A stretch of 64,000 nucleotides of DNA from Epithemia pelagica (Eukaryota; Bacillariophyta; Bacillariophyceae; Surirellales; Surirellaceae): contig OX337239.1 of the NCBI GenBank assembly GCA_946965045.2, positions 2,480,001 through 2,544,000 of the forward strand, given 5' to 3'. Made by a program: the position numbers and the translations under genes. The notes beneath the pieces were generated by a model that searched no databases, had not been told where the DNA came from, and worked only from the letters and a program-made list of their open reading frames with translations. Below are positions 27,522 to 38,203 of this stretch, piece by piece; the first letter of the stretch is position 1; the number at the start of each line of letters is the position of its first letter.

Positions 27522-30500
27522 ATGTCCTCACCCAACGTTGCTATCGTCGTTGGGGAGCCAAAATTGCAACCTTCCACCCAGACCTGTAGTGTCAATCGTG
27601 AAAGCGGTGGTTCCGATGGTGTGGTTGGCAGATTGACGGGGGATGTCATCGTCCAGACAACCAATCCAGAATCGATTGTCAATCACCATGTGGCGAAAGA
27701 GCTAACATCCGGCGAAGTGCGCTCCAATCATCTCATCACTCAAGAAGAAGACGAGGAGGAGGACGACGACGACAAGTCAAAAACCAGAGACGAGGACAAC
27801 GACCATGCCCCGTTTTCGCAATCGCAACGGTTGGACTTGTTTGGCTCGCAAGGCGCATCCTCGCTGTCGTTCTATAATGAGGCAGATGATTCGCAAAAAC
27901 CGTTTGATTCTCAAGTGGCGGTGCATCTCTTGTTAAAGGAGGCCGAGCATGACATGTCCAAGAATCGTTCCACGCACAACCAATCCATCAACAACAATGA
28001 CCAACCCGCTTCAGAGCCACTGAAACCTCAGGTGGACAAAAATGGTAAAGCGACGCATGCGTTTCATGTTTCTGATGAAAATAATGGTCAAAGCGCTAGC
28101 GCGAAACCGGACAACGTGACCAGAGAGGGCATCGATGCCAGCATTAGCGAAGAAAAAATCCAAACAGTTGTGGTTGAATGCAAAGTTGGTAAAGTAGCAG
28201 TATCGTCAGATGAAGATGTTTCGTCATTGAAGCGCATCGCGATAACACAAGAGGAAACCAACTGCATTGTACAGGAGGACGATGACCAGGAAGACACTGC
28301 AGATCATCCTGCGGAACACGTGGAATCTCAACCATTATTTTCTTCGCAAGATTTGTTGTTGGGGTCACAGCAAGAAGAATTTGTCGCACTATTGACAAAA
28401 TCAGAGGAAGATGGAGCAGAGTCCCCAAATGAAGTGCCTACGGCTCCGTCTGCCGAACAATGTTTGCCGCAGAATGAAACGACAGAAGAGGATATGGCAG
28501 CAAAGAGCTCCATGCCTCCACCACCTCGACCGGCGGACTTGGCAATCGCAAAGTCCACACCATGTCAAAACAGCTGTCCTACTCCTAGCAACGACAAGGA
28601 GAGCGAATTGAATAATCTCTCTGGAGAAAAGGCAATGCCATTTTCTTCATCAGAAAAGGAAAACATGGCGCTAAAACAGGAGAACAATGAAAAGGACCAT
28701 GAGAGCACAGACGTCTCCAGTCCGAAGAATGTGGTCACAAGTGAAGATAAAAGAGAGGCGTCAACTTCGATTTCGGGTAAGTCTGCCCAGACGAACTCGT
28801 CAAGTTCGGGAGATAAGGACAACGTGAAGAAGGACAAGGAAAGCCCTACCGTAGAGTTTGAAGACACCAGTAGTCGATCGACTGATGAAGATGTGGCTTT
28901 GACAGAGATGGAACGATCAGGTGCGATGACACAGGTGGTCGGTTCGCAGTCCTTGTTGTCTCAAGAGATTGCAATGCACTACACTCCATCCGACTTTGCG
29001 GAGGAAGACGACCATCCAAAAGCTGAACCTAATGATCCTATGACAGCTGAAAAAGCAGGCAATAGCGAGGAAGAAACGGAGAACAAAGAACAAACCGATG
29101 GTCCACGTACACCTGTGCAATCTAGTTGTATTATCAAAGAAGAGGATCAAACGACACCGGCTTCAACTGCCCGCCGATATGGCTTGATTCTTCCCCGTGA
29201 AGGAGACGAGAAGGACACTGAAATTCCGAACGAAAAGAATGAACAAGTCCAATCTGGCGAAGAGGAAAATAGTGATAAGCTGACGGACTGCGACCCCTCC
29301 AAGTCTTCCAATTGCATTCAAGAAGAGGAAAATGAAGTATCCGACGAACGCCCGGATCATACCCAAGAAAACTCGGGTTTTGTTGGTGGGGAAAGCTTGT
29401 CCCAGCAGCTGGATTTGCGTGGATTGTCCCAGGAGCTAACTGGAGTCTCACAAGACACTTTGGCATGGGCAGATGCGCAAATGTCCTCACAAGGAGGAGG
29501 GGTTGCGCCATCTGTGACACCGGTGTGTTCCGCATCGCAGTCCCAAGAATTTTGCCCCGGTGGTCCAACAATAACGGGTCGAGTGTCTGACATCTCCAGC
29601 CAATCATCTGCCTGTCCTGGCCCACTGTTTTTTGGTGGCGGAAATAGCAGCGTGACCAAAGGATTGGAATGTTTATTGCAGGCGGCTGATCAGGTGTCCG
29701 CTGTCGAAGTTAAATTACCTGCCGATGGAAAGAATGAATCGTCCAGTACACCCCGTCGAAATCGCAGTGCTACGACCAAAAGACAAGGCGAAACAAGCGG
29801 TGGTCGAACGAGAAAGAAGGCGAAGACAGAGAACAGCAAAGCGAAGTCAGGCGGCATTAAGAATGAAACAAAGGGGAACTCTCGAAAAAAGGCATCGAAG
29901 GCGACGAATGTTAAAGAAGAGTTTGGAGTCAACTCTCCAAGTCGTCGAACCAGCAAACGTAAGGGAGTCCTTGTTGATAGTGAGATCGGAGAAGGTAAGA
30001 AGAAGAAGGCCAAGTCAAACACGACAGTCACTGCATCATCCTCAACTCAGAAGCCAGACAATGTTCTGGCTCAAGAAGCGGCCGACCTGGCAGCAAGAGT
30101 AATTCACGAAGAACACTTAGGGAAGCAGCTTCTGTTAAGCATGGTGATGGAGCGACAGCCCACTCGAACCCCTCCTGAAACACTGCCCTCTGCAGGGCAT
30201 GAAATGCCAGCGTCTTTTGTCTGGAGTCATTATCCTCCCTTAGAGAAAGTTCTCCGAGATCACATGGAAGAATACTATGAATTATCGTTACAGAAACGAC
30301 AATCGGCTGCACAACAAGCCTTTAACAATGATTTGGTTGATATAGTACGAACGACAGCTCGTAATGACTGGGGTTGGACAGTTCCTTCACTGGACGACAA
30401 GGCATTACGAGATCGGATCCGCTGCTACTACAAAACACATATCCAGAATGCCAAAAAGCGTTTGGCAACCATGTTAAAGAACCCACGAAAGGTTGCCAAC

Positions 30501-30764
30501 GCCCGTCATTTAGTCCACCATTTGCAACTGATTAAGCAAACATTGGAAAATCCGAAACCAGCACCAATGCCGCGCAAGAAATCCATCAAGAAACTGACCA
30601 ACAAGAATACATCACCTAGTTCCGCTGCCGACACCACCACACCAGAGAGCAAAGCAGGCCTCGAAGAAGAAGCTGAAGACGAGAGTAGCCCTGTTCCAAA
30701 CGAGAGTAGCGCGGAACAAGGTGACGGAGACGAGTCACCGGTCGTGGAAGCAACTGAACTTTAA
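27522..30764 (+). CDS. Large nuclear protein with SQ-cluster domain
   Basis: A 1,080-residue protein from ATG 27522. Residues 1-720 are acidic and disordered, with many Ser-Gln sites grouped in four or five clusters (for example FSQSQRLDLFGSQG, FSSQDLLLGSQQ, VVGSQSLLSQE and LSQELTGVSQD). This SQ-cluster arrangement marks ATM/ATR kinase substrates in DNA-damage signalling. Residues about 745-840 hold several basic nuclear localisation patches (RTRKKAKTENSKAK, GKKKKAKS). Residues about 895-1,010 are the only folded-looking part, helical, including LRDRIRCYYKTHIQNAKKRL. It has a weak flavour of the ubinuclein middle domain, which I cannot confirm. The tail is acidic. Role in DNA damage or chromatin is inferred. 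Intronless. Confidence 0.7.
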   Translation: MSSPNVAIVVGEPKLQPSTQTCSVNRESGGSDGVVGRLTGDVIVQTTNPESIVNHHVAKELTSGEVRSNHLITQEEDEEEDDDDKSKTRDEDNDHAPFSQSQRLDLFGSQGASSLSFYNEADDSQKPFDSQVAVHLLLKEAEHDMSKNRSTHNQSINNNDQPASEPLKPQVDKNGKATHAFHVSDENNGQSASAKPDNVTREGIDASISEEKIQTVVVECKVGKVAVSSDEDVSSLKRIAITQEETNCIVQEDDDQEDTADHPAEHVESQPLFSSQDLLLGSQQEEFVALLTKSEEDGAESPNEVPTAPSAEQCLPQNETTEEDMAAKSSMPPPPRPADLAIAKSTPCQNSCPTPSNDKESELNNLSGEKAMPFSSSEKENMALKQENNEKDHESTDVSSPKNVVTSEDKREASTSISGKSAQTNSSSSGDKDNVKKDKESPTVEFEDTSSRSTDEDVALTEMERSGAMTQVVGSQSLLSQEIAMHYTPSDFAEEDDHPKAEPNDPMTAEKAGNSEEETENKEQTDGPRTPVQSSCIIKEEDQTTPASTARRYGLILPREGDEKDTEIPNEKNEQVQSGEEENSDKLTDCDPSKSSNCIQEEENEVSDERPDHTQENSGFVGGESLSQQLDLRGLSQELTGVSQDTLAWADAQMSSQGGGVAPSVTPVCSASQSQEFCPGGPTITGRVSDISSQSSACPGPLFFGGGNSSVTKGLECLLQAADQVSAVEVKLPADGKNESSSTPRRNRSATTKRQGETSGGRTRKKAKTENSKAKSGGIKNETKGNSRKKASKATNVKEEFGVNSPSRRTSKRKGVLVDSEIGEGKKKKAKSNTTVTASSSTQKPDNVLAQEAADLAARVIHEEHLGKQLLLSMVMERQPTRTPPETLPSAGHEMPASFVWSHYPPLEKVLRDHMEEYYELSLQKRQSAAQQAFNNDLVDIVRTTARNDWGWTVPSLDDKALRDRIRCYYKTHIQNAKKRLATMLKNPRKVANARHLVHHLQLIKQTLENPKPAPMPRKKSIKKLTNKNTSPSSAADTTTPESKAGLEEEAEDESSPVPNESSAEQGDGDESPVVEATEL

Positions 30765-31110
30765 TAACAACGAGTCGAGTTCCTTCTCCCAGAAGCTATT
30801 CCGCATGTTCTCCGAGTTTCCTTAACTTTAACGCTCGGGGCTCAGATTCATGAAGAGTCCTGCTGCAATGAGAACTTTGCATGTCTCCAATGTTTGGAGG
30901 CATATGGATGAGTAAGACTGTCCTACTTATCTTTTTGGGCAAAATATGGTTAATTCGATCTGCCCCATAAGTAGACATAGCTCCAACCAAAGTATCTAAC
31001 GGCTCACTTAATTTTGTTATAAGTTTCCATGCTCTAAACCCCGAAACGAGTCAATGGAATAGCGAGCTCCATACAATGACCAACACTCATCTGTGGCCGC
31101 ATTCGTTGTT
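30765..31110. other. Short convergent gap
   Basis: 346 bp between the stops of the plus-strand SQ-rich gene and the minus-strand acidic-tail gene, presumably both 3' ends. No gene or repeat is seen. Confidence 0.4.
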
Positions 31111-31827
31111 CTATTCATCTCGTTCTTCGAGCAACGATAGACCGCGTAGCAATTCATCCTCTTGGTCATCATCATCGGAATCATCGTCATTCGTCAAATC
31201 AAAATCTGCCGATGACATGTCTCCATTGTAGGAGTCATCGCGTTGCAAGAAGCCCGGTCGTAAACGAGGTTGCTCTTCCTCTTTCAAAGTTGGCAAATCT
31301 AGCTCACGCGGCAGAAAATTCATTGGATCGGGAGACGTGGCCACTCTTCGGTGTCGCCAAACGCGCAACATACGGCGTTTCGGAGACAACGACTTGGAAG
31401 CAAAAGAATTCGCAGCTCCGGCTGGAGGTGATTGTCTCAAGGAATTGCTTCCCCGATAGGGTGGCAATACCAAAGACTCATTCGTATTTTGTTTTGCCGA
31501 AAGGAGGGGACGATTGGGATGCGGTCGAAACCAAAAGAGAGACTTGGTTGACTCTTGTTGAGAAGTAAACCGATGACTGCCATCCAAATGAAGCGGCAAC
31601 GATTTCGTACGTCGCAAAGTCACTGGCGTTCCGAGCGGAGCGGGGGGACGACCCTTGGCGATGCGAGCGTGTTCGATGACAGGTTGTTTTTTGTGGGGAG
31701 ATACTTCCCATGAAGGCAAATGAGCGAGCAAAAGGTCTCCTCGTCTCTTTTGCAAATGTCGAGGGGAACCGTGAACAGGGGTAGTCGGAGTGGTCGGAGA
31801 CTTTTCGATTGTATCAAATTGCACCAT
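31111..31827 (-). CDS. Uncharacterised small protein with acidic tail
   Basis: A 238-residue protein from ATG 31827; the frame extends upstream only to a non-ATG codon. The first 160 residues are rich in Ser, Pro, Arg and His with several Ser-Pro and Thr-Pro sites (KSPTTPTTPVHGSP, TLRRTKSLPLHLDG). A basic block near residue 155 has SLSPKRRMLRVWRHRR. The C-terminal 40 residues are strongly acidic (DLTNDDDSDDDDQEDE). No domain, signal or membrane segment is recognised. The RRTKSLP-like site could be phosphorylated by basophilic kinases and bind 14-3-3 proteins (inference). Function unknown. Confidence 0.55.
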   Translation of the reverse strand: MVQFDTIEKSPTTPTTPVHGSPRHLQKRRGDLLLAHLPSWEVSPHKKQPVIEHARIAKGRPPAPLGTPVTLRRTKSLPLHLDGSHRFTSQQESTKSLFWFRPHPNRPLLSAKQNTNESLVLPPYRGSNSLRQSPPAGAANSFASKSLSPKRRMLRVWRHRRVATSPDPMNFLPRELDLPTLKEEEQPRLRPGFLQRDDSYNGDMSSADFDLTNDDDSDDDDQEDELLRGLSLLEERDE

Positions 31828-33657
31828 TTTGGTAAGAGGAGATGAGATGAGATTGAGATGGGGGCCTTGCAAAATAAGGGAAGGCGTTGATTGTGAGTGT
31901 TGGAAGGTGGAAGGTGATGACAATCCCTCAACTTTCTGCTACGATTCTACGATGGGGGAAGCGCTGCGCGAACGAACGAAAGTTGTGCAAGTGGGATGTA
32001 ACCCCCTAACTTATAACTTATCACCGGAACATTGATGCGCGCGAACGAACGAAAGTTGCAAGTGGGATGTATAATGTATAACGATCTTGCATCTTCTCCT
32101 GGAAAGCAAGACCTCCTGATCCCACAAAACGAAAGGGGCAATGCTATCACGTCTGGTAGTCGCCTAAGTATTCATGTCATGGATAAATTAAACATAGACA
32201 CTTCACGATCACGACGAAAAGGCAATTTTCGAAACTCTCTTTCGGAACAGAAGCGCTTAGGCCCTATCTACTGTTTGCGCTATAGCTCACTTTCCACGTC
32301 AATGCCTGATCGTCAAAAGCCTGCATGTACTCTCGTGACTGTGAGGAAAGGTGTACTATCAATACGCACGCTCGCCACACCATCCTTCATGCCGTACGCA
32401 TACATAGAACTATCCCGGTTGCGCAATGCGCAATACATTCTCTTCGAGCGGACCCATTCGTGGCGATTATGGCCCTACCATCCCAGATATCGCATATCGC
32501 GTGTAAATGTTTCGGGAGAGAATTTGGTACGAGCGAGGAGGGCATTTTCCCTATCTCAATTTATGATTCGTTCACATTTTACACGTCTCGTTCCAATCTT
32601 GTGGATCATTCATCGGGACTGCCATGATCTAAGAAACAGTAACGACTCATAACAAATACACGTAAGTGCTTCCACGAATCATGTCGCTGAAGCCATGCAA
32701 GATATGAAAGAAGCTCGACGAGAAGACATCTATCTACAACTTGCAAAGACGGGCTCGCTGTTACAAGATCGATTAGAGTTTGTACATCTATTCCCGTTAT
32801 AGTGAGAGCTATCTAACACAATCATTCACCAGTCAACGCTTTCTGTAGATGAGCTATCCTTAGTGTCATTGGGAGTCCAAGTTACAACATGATATGCATC
32901 ATTGCTCCTTGGTTTATGTATGTACGCAACATGTGCCTCCTCCTTTTGGCATCGCAATACTAACTCCATAGGGACTGGGTGAAACAGACCTGCAGCGCGT
33001 AGTGCAGTCCACAACCACAATATTGTCTTTCACCAATACACAACTCAACACAACAGCATCGTCATCCTCAAATGTAATTGTCTCCTCGTCTATTCACATT
33101 CTGTGACGGGCGACCCTCCTCAAAGAAGACGCGACGCTTGACACAGGGAGTTACATCAATACTAAGTACTCCTATTGTTTAGGAGTAGTTTGTAGTTCCT
33201 ACGAAAGACGTACTCCTAGTTTTTCTTTGTTCACCGCTATCCCGCATACTCATACAACACTTCTTTTTCCGCATACTCGGCTTTTCCATAAAGCCTGTTC
33301 CCTTTGAGGCTATGCGGGAACTGTTGGAATACGCCCATGGTCTGTTAGGTCAGAGATCAGGTCAAGAAATCTATGCTAGAATAGGTCATAATAACAACTT
33401 GACTGGTAGCCACATGTTGATGCATGTCATTGGCCCACTAGCCACGAAACGAAACGACATCAACCCAAGCTGGTTGGTGGTGCGTCCTCTCCGTCTTCCC
33501 CTCCGTACTTTGATTGTTGGTCCGTAACGCATGTCTCATGACATACGAGACAAACATATATCGACAATATGTTATACCAAGGACTCGACATTTGGAAACA
33601 TGTCATGGTTCATGCACTTCTCTCGCTCTCTTGGTGTTGTTGTGGCCGCGTCTACAC
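31828..33657. other. 1.8-kb gene-poor gap with short repeats
   Basis: No convincing gene. A word around CGAACGAACGAAAGTTG and its GTGGGATGTA tail occurs twice about 70 bp apart (near 31969 and 32042). TACTCCTA words lie at 33167-33174, 33180-33187 (inverted) and 33211-33218. A 206-codon frame at 32032-32652 has no family similarity and unremarkable composition. Confidence 0.4.
33167..33218. repeat. TACTCCTA cluster with an inverted copy
   Basis: Direct copies at 33167-33174 and 33211-33218, with an inverted copy TAGGAGTA at 33180-33187, all in non-coding DNA. Confidence 0.6.
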
Positions 33658-36357
33658 TCAAGTTTTGATTCCACGGAAATTGCTGCTGCGCTTGCCCACA
33701 TCAAAGCTTTTTCCGAATTTCCACACGGGTCGTTTGGTGTCCAGGCTTGTGGAAGGTTCACCAATGGTGGAGGAGGACGAGGAGGAAAACGATTGCAATT
33801 GATACCGTTTGGCCTCTAGACGTGTCAATGTCAACAGAGGGTCGGGCAGGCCCAGTGGATGCACCCATGTATCCATGACATGCTCTACCAGGGTTTGCTC
33901 TTGAGTATCCTCCTCTGTTTCAGCTTCGTGTTGTTGTTGATGTGTCTTGATGAGTTTCTCCTCGGCCTCTTCTGGCACAGTCAAGGGTCTTTCCCGCATG
34001 ATTTTCAGAGAGCGCATCGTGACCCGACTGTCGGCCAACATACTTAATGCCATGGATCGGGCCGCCTGGTGCAATTCCTGTAACACTGTAAGTTCTTGTC
34101 GTCCAGAATTGGCAGCAATTGATGATGATGATGACATGGATTGGAACTGCGATAGGAGTTGCATTTGAATCTCTTCTACCAACGGATCCAAAGCCCCATA
34201 TCCCACCATGGTCTCAGGATTGTTGGGCACCGGTGTGGTGGAGTCGTTCTTTTCTCCAGGCCGCGAGAACGACTCTTGCGGTATCCATTTTGGTTTCGTT
34301 TGTCCCACAGACTCAAAGTGATTTGCGAGAAGAGATTCCTCCCATTCCGTCAAAATCCACAAACCGGTTACGTCACGAGGCATCATTTCGTTATGGGATG
34401 TTTCCTTTGCAAAACACAGGTGGTCAAACAGAAATGAGCCAGCCCGACGATCCGTCGTGGTCAGACCCACTTGGACGACATGAGTCCTTATTGTCTTTGT
34501 ACTGTTGGAATGATTGTGTCCTGCAGTAGACGGAACGGAGGACTGATGATTGTTCCAAAACTCTTGTAGATCACTTGCCGCAATAAACAAAACAGCGGGC
34601 GACGTTGTAACGTCTTGAACAAAGCACTGGTGCACAAACTGCCGTCGACGGACGAAATGATCTGCTGGTTCCTTTGCCCATTCGGGCGACATGGAGGATG
34701 GCCATTCCAAGACACGAGCCGCTAAATGGAACTGAAACAGGCGAGCAAACCATGTCTTTTGTTCCAACGTGGAAAACACAACCACAATCTTGTCCTTGTG
34801 GTTGGTTGCGGGAAATGACCCTCTGTTGGTAGTAAGGAGATGCAATAGTATTTGTACCGTTCCCCACAGCATTTGATCCTCTGGTAACACTTGAACCTGT
34901 ACAGGCCGAACTGCAGTGGTCGTAGTATCCAAAGCTTGCAGGGTTGTGGACGGGGAAGTTTCCGTGGCCGTGGTCGTTTGGGGAGTCTCGTGTGGTTGTT
35001 GTTGTCGATGCTTTGTGGAAGGGTGGCGTCCATGGTTCTGTGGACTTGTAGTAAAAGGGGCCGTGTAGGAGTGCCCCCCGTGTGGAAGACGAGTCCTGGT
35101 TGGATTGGATACTCGTAGTAGACGCTTGTCCTTGGTTTCCAATCCTGGACGGCTCGGTTCCCATGGCATGGGCAATGCCGTTAGAGACAGCGGCACGGCT
35201 GCAGATCGTTCTTGTTGTCGTTGTTGTTGTTGTTGTGGTGGTGGTGGTGTCACGAACCGAATCCACGAGTGTCGACCGTGTCGTTTCGCATACTGCTGTT
35301 CGACCCTTTTCATGTCCCGTTGCATTTTGCCTCTCAAACCGATGCCATGGTTAAGAATACACAACACGTCGTCCTTGTCCTTGTCGTTATTGTTATCCTC
35401 CTCATTCTTGTGGCAGTCGTCGTCCGTAGAAGGGAGAGTAGCAGTTGCTCTTTGGCTCATGGCTGGAGCAGACACAGTTGTTGCGCTTGCTGCTGCTGTT
35501 GTTGTGAAGGATGACGAGTGAATGTTGTCCTTGTTGTTGTCATTGTTGTGAGTGTGACGAGTAGCAGTTGCGGATGAATCTTGCTTTTGCTGCTGCTGCT
35601 GCTGTTGTTGTTTTTGGAAATAGGAGATCATGTCCTGAGGCAGTCCAATCCAAATCGGAGGAGGAACAGTTTGCGAACTGACAGCGTCGACACCCACATG
35701 GTTGTTGTTATTGTTGTCGTTGTCCTGTACATGGTCCTGTCGTGCTTTTGTCGTTTTGGGAACAGACGGAGCACTCGTCGTGCCATCTCCATTTCGTGGA
35801 TGTTGTTGTTGTTGCTGCTGCAGCAAAAGGGTGTAAAGTTCTTGGACCGATTGGGGAGAGGAGGTGACAATCCAAACTTGATGACGACGACGATGATGAT
35901 GACTCTTGTCCGTCCCATGAATATGATGCAAGGCCAAATCCACCATGGCCTGATTACGAAAGGGACCGGGTGGAATCCAATCGACAATTCTGGGTCGTCG
36001 TTTTCGTTTGGATCGTCGTGGAAGAGTCACAGTATCGTTGCTGTTGTTGTTGTTGTTGGCTAGTGATGGTGGTGGATCCAACAAGGATTGCACCAGTGGA
36101 GAATGAGGGTAATAATGGGAGGATGAATCATAATGTGATGACTTGCTGACAGGTGGTGGCTTGGAGGACGAGTACGAGTATGAGGACATCACCGAGCCAA
36201 AGCACCCTTCACCACCCGCATTTCGGTTCCAACGAGGATTCCAAAGAATGGACCACCGTGAAGACCCGACGAATGGACGTGACCACCACAACCGCATCAT
36301 TGTCCGAACACGAGGCCGATTTGCTGCACATGTCAAGGGACATGGCCATGATGCCAT
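33658..36357 (-). CDS. Degenerate DEAD-box-like protein, possibly mitochondrial
   Basis: An 899-residue protein from ATG 36357. The first 50 residues are rich in Trp, Arg and Ser with almost no acids, consistent with a mitochondrial presequence. Residues 120-520 hold a possible remnant first RecA-like lobe (HQVWIVTSSPQSVQELYTLL) between long Gln/Asn/Ser-rich stretches. From about 520 the order matches a helicase C-terminal lobe: KIVVVFSTLEQKTWFARLF, then a basic helix, SPAVLFIAASDL, THVVQVGLTTTDRRAGSF and GLWILTEWEESLL. The expected ATP-binding GKT, DEAD and HRxGRxGR motifs are absent or changed. I infer a pseudo-helicase related to mitochondrial DEAD-box proteins. The C-terminus has a coiled segment. 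Poly-Gln tracts may vary in length. Confidence 0.6.
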   Translation of the reverse strand: MASWPCPLTCAANRPRVRTMMRLWWSRPFVGSSRWSILWNPRWNRNAGGEGCFGSVMSSYSYSSSKPPPVSKSSHYDSSSHYYPHSPLVQSLLDPPPSLANNNNNSNDTVTLPRRSKRKRRPRIVDWIPPGPFRNQAMVDLALHHIHGTDKSHHHRRRHQVWIVTSSPQSVQELYTLLLQQQQQQHPRNGDGTTSAPSVPKTTKARQDHVQDNDNNNNNHVGVDAVSSQTVPPPIWIGLPQDMISYFQKQQQQQQQQKQDSSATATRHTHNNDNNKDNIHSSSFTTTAAASATTVSAPAMSQRATATLPSTDDDCHKNEEDNNNDKDKDDVLCILNHGIGLRGKMQRDMKRVEQQYAKRHGRHSWIRFVTPPPPQQQQQRQQERSAAVPLSLTALPMPWEPSRPGLETKDKRLLRVSNPTRTRLPHGGHSYTAPFTTSPQNHGRHPSTKHRQQQPHETPQTTTATETSPSTTLQALDTTTTAVRPVQVQVLPEDQMLWGTVQILLHLLTTNRGSFPATNHKDKIVVVFSTLEQKTWFARLFQFHLAARVLEWPSSMSPEWAKEPADHFVRRRQFVHQCFVQDVTTSPAVLFIAASDLQEFWNNHQSSVPSTAGHNHSNSTKTIRTHVVQVGLTTTDRRAGSFLFDHLCFAKETSHNEMMPRDVTGLWILTEWEESLLANHFESVGQTKPKWIPQESFSRPGEKNDSTTPVPNNPETMVGYGALDPLVEEIQMQLLSQFQSMSSSSSIAANSGRQELTVLQELHQAARSMALSMLADSRVTMRSLKIMRERPLTVPEEAEEKLIKTHQQQHEAETEEDTQEQTLVEHVMDTWVHPLGLPDPLLTLTRLEAKRYQLQSFSSSSSSTIGEPSTSLDTKRPVWKFGKSFDVGKRSSNFRGIKT

Positions 36358-36573
36358 GAAAGATTTTTTTTGTACCTAGATACCGGTAGATATTTATGGG
36401 TTGACATTATTTTGTTGGTGCAGACGCACGACGGACGTACAAAGACAGTGGGCGCGCGTGCGCGTCGCCGGGTGTTGTCACGCCGCGCATATTGTTTTTT
36501 GTTTTTCCAAAAAAATGAGGCGCAAGTCTCTCTCGTTCTTCCTTTTGGGCCGTCCCGAGAAAGAGTTTGAGCA
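36358..36573. promoter_or_regulatory. 216-bp bidirectional promoter region
   Basis: The helicase-like gene starts at 36357 on the minus strand and the zinc-finger gene at 36574 on the plus strand. Only 216 bp separate the two ATGs, so both promoters must be here. It contains a GCGCG-rich block (36449-36488) and an A/T-rich stretch at 36489-36516. Confidence 0.6.
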
Positions 36574-37687
36574 ATGGAGGGAACGTCGGTGGACGACGGT
36601 TTCGAATGGACCATGCCCAATCGACTCAACCGTGTCCAATTCCAACGCGGACTCACGCCTCCGCCATCGACAGATGGGTCAACCTCTTCACTTGATTCTG
36701 ATGGTGACGCCATTCTGGAACCGACTTGCTTGCGTCCACGGGATATCAACGGAGTGTACCGATGCACGTTGAAGCCAGGCAATAACGATAATGTGACCGC
36801 TCCAGGATTGCCAATACGCTACCATCGGTGGGTCGACAAACCATGCTTGGCGGATTCTGACTTGATCACGTCCACAGAGGACAATGAAGTGACAACAAGT
36901 GACAAGTCAAAAGTGGGAGATTCCACAGGAGATACCAAGGAACCCAAAACGTCGCGCGCGAGGGGATTGGAGGAATGGACGTGCCAGAATTGCGAAGCCG
37001 TGAATCCGAACGACGAATCCGAGTGCCTGCAGTGCCAAGCACAAAGGGCTGAGAAACCCACAACATCCACGTGGGATATAGCTGTCTTAAAAGATAACGC
37101 AAGTGGGTGGAAATGCTCCACATGCTTCTCCCAAAATCCAGAGACAGTAAGAAACTGTCTCTCTTGTGATGCAGAACGCTTCCCGAGTGACAAACCTCCA
37201 GACAAGGCAGAACAATCAAAGAAAACAAGCAATGGAAACCCAGCACGACAGACGCAGCCAAAGAACGAGTCCAACGGGGTAACAGGCTCGATTGGATCGA
37301 GCGGTTTTTTTTACGTTTGGTCCCTCCTCTGCGCCGAAACAACCGTCCGCGGCCAACGCCACGTCGTCCTCACCCTCCTTTGGGTCGTTCGGCTTTGGAA
37401 CAGCAACGACGAAAGCCACAACTACCGGAGGGAAAGAAAACAGTAATCCAAACTCCTCCGGAGGCTTTAACTTCCAGTCGTCCACGTTTGGCACATGGAC
37501 CAGTACGGATAAAACAGACAAAGCCTCCGGGGTGCCAGGATTCACATTCTCCAGTTCTGCATCGACGTCCCTGTCAACATTGCTATCCATGGCACCAACG
37601 GCAGCCATAGCCACCGCCAAATCTTCCGCACCACCTTCCATAACGTTTGGTTCGCCTTCGTCACAATACAGCACCCTCAAACCCTGA
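36574..37687 (+). CDS. RanBP2-zinc-finger and FG-repeat nucleoporin-like gene, frame broken
   Basis: The first frame (36574-37446) has two RanBP2-type zinc fingers, WTCQNCEAVNPNDESECLQC near residue 135 and WKCSTCFSQNPETVRNCLSC near residue 179. Each is W-x-C-x2-C-x10-C-x2-C. It then enters a T8 run (37306-37313), beyond which its sequence turns to nonsense. The +1 frame, from the T8 run to 37687, reads as FG-repeat protein (FTFG, SFGSFGFG, FNFQSSTFG, ITFG). Zinc fingers plus FG repeats fit a Nup153-like nuclear-pore protein. A one-base length difference in T8 separates the two halves, through sequencing error or mutation. A further FLFG motif in a third frame near 37768 suggests the real end is also disturbed. 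Confidence 0.65.
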
Positions 37688-38203
37688 CAAGAATGCTGCG
37701 GCACTGCAACGATGGGGACAATGGCACCTATCGCCGACAAAATTGCAACTCCAACACTTTTTGTTTGGGACGACGCCATTGATTCCGGCTGCGAACGCAA
37801 CCCAGGTCCCCGGCCCCTACGAACGGGACAGGTACAGCCGGTTGCTTCTAGAACATAGGAGCAACATATAGGAGTAACTACCTTTGCACCCCGTATGTCT
37901 ACCTACTCTATTGAAAGCTGATAGCCGACCATGGAATGGTGTCACAGACTTTTTGCGCGACTGGAAAAGAAGGCACACATATAGAGCTTCGCCTTTGTCG
38001 TTGCGTGCAATAAAGAGAGATGAGATGAAAGAGGTTGAGAGTTATCCTGCTTCATTGTGGTCATAATTGTGCGAAAACAAGAGAAGAAGAAGAATACGTA
38101 TAAAAATTCTATCCAGTTTCTTCAGGTCTCTTTCTCATCAAAAGCGAGAGACGTACCGTAAAGAAGACCGCCTTGGATCGCTTTTGCGTTCGGAACTTGA
38201 ATC
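37688..38203. other. Gap after the FG gene
   Basis: 516 bp. The first 170 bp still encode FG-like and Pro-rich phrases in other frames and may be the displaced end of the nucleoporin-like gene. The rest should hold the promoter of the TBC gene. An inverted TACTCCTA word lies at 37869-37876. Confidence 0.4.
37869..37876 (-). repeat. TACTCCTA word
   Basis: TAGGAGTA on the plus strand, in the non-coding gap between the FG gene and the TBC gene. A single copy of the octamer described in the findings. Confidence 0.45.

Noticed and set aside
32032-32652. 206-codon plus-strand frame
   Set aside because: Amino-acid composition is unstructured, no domain seen, and the region has repeats and stop-rich alternatives.
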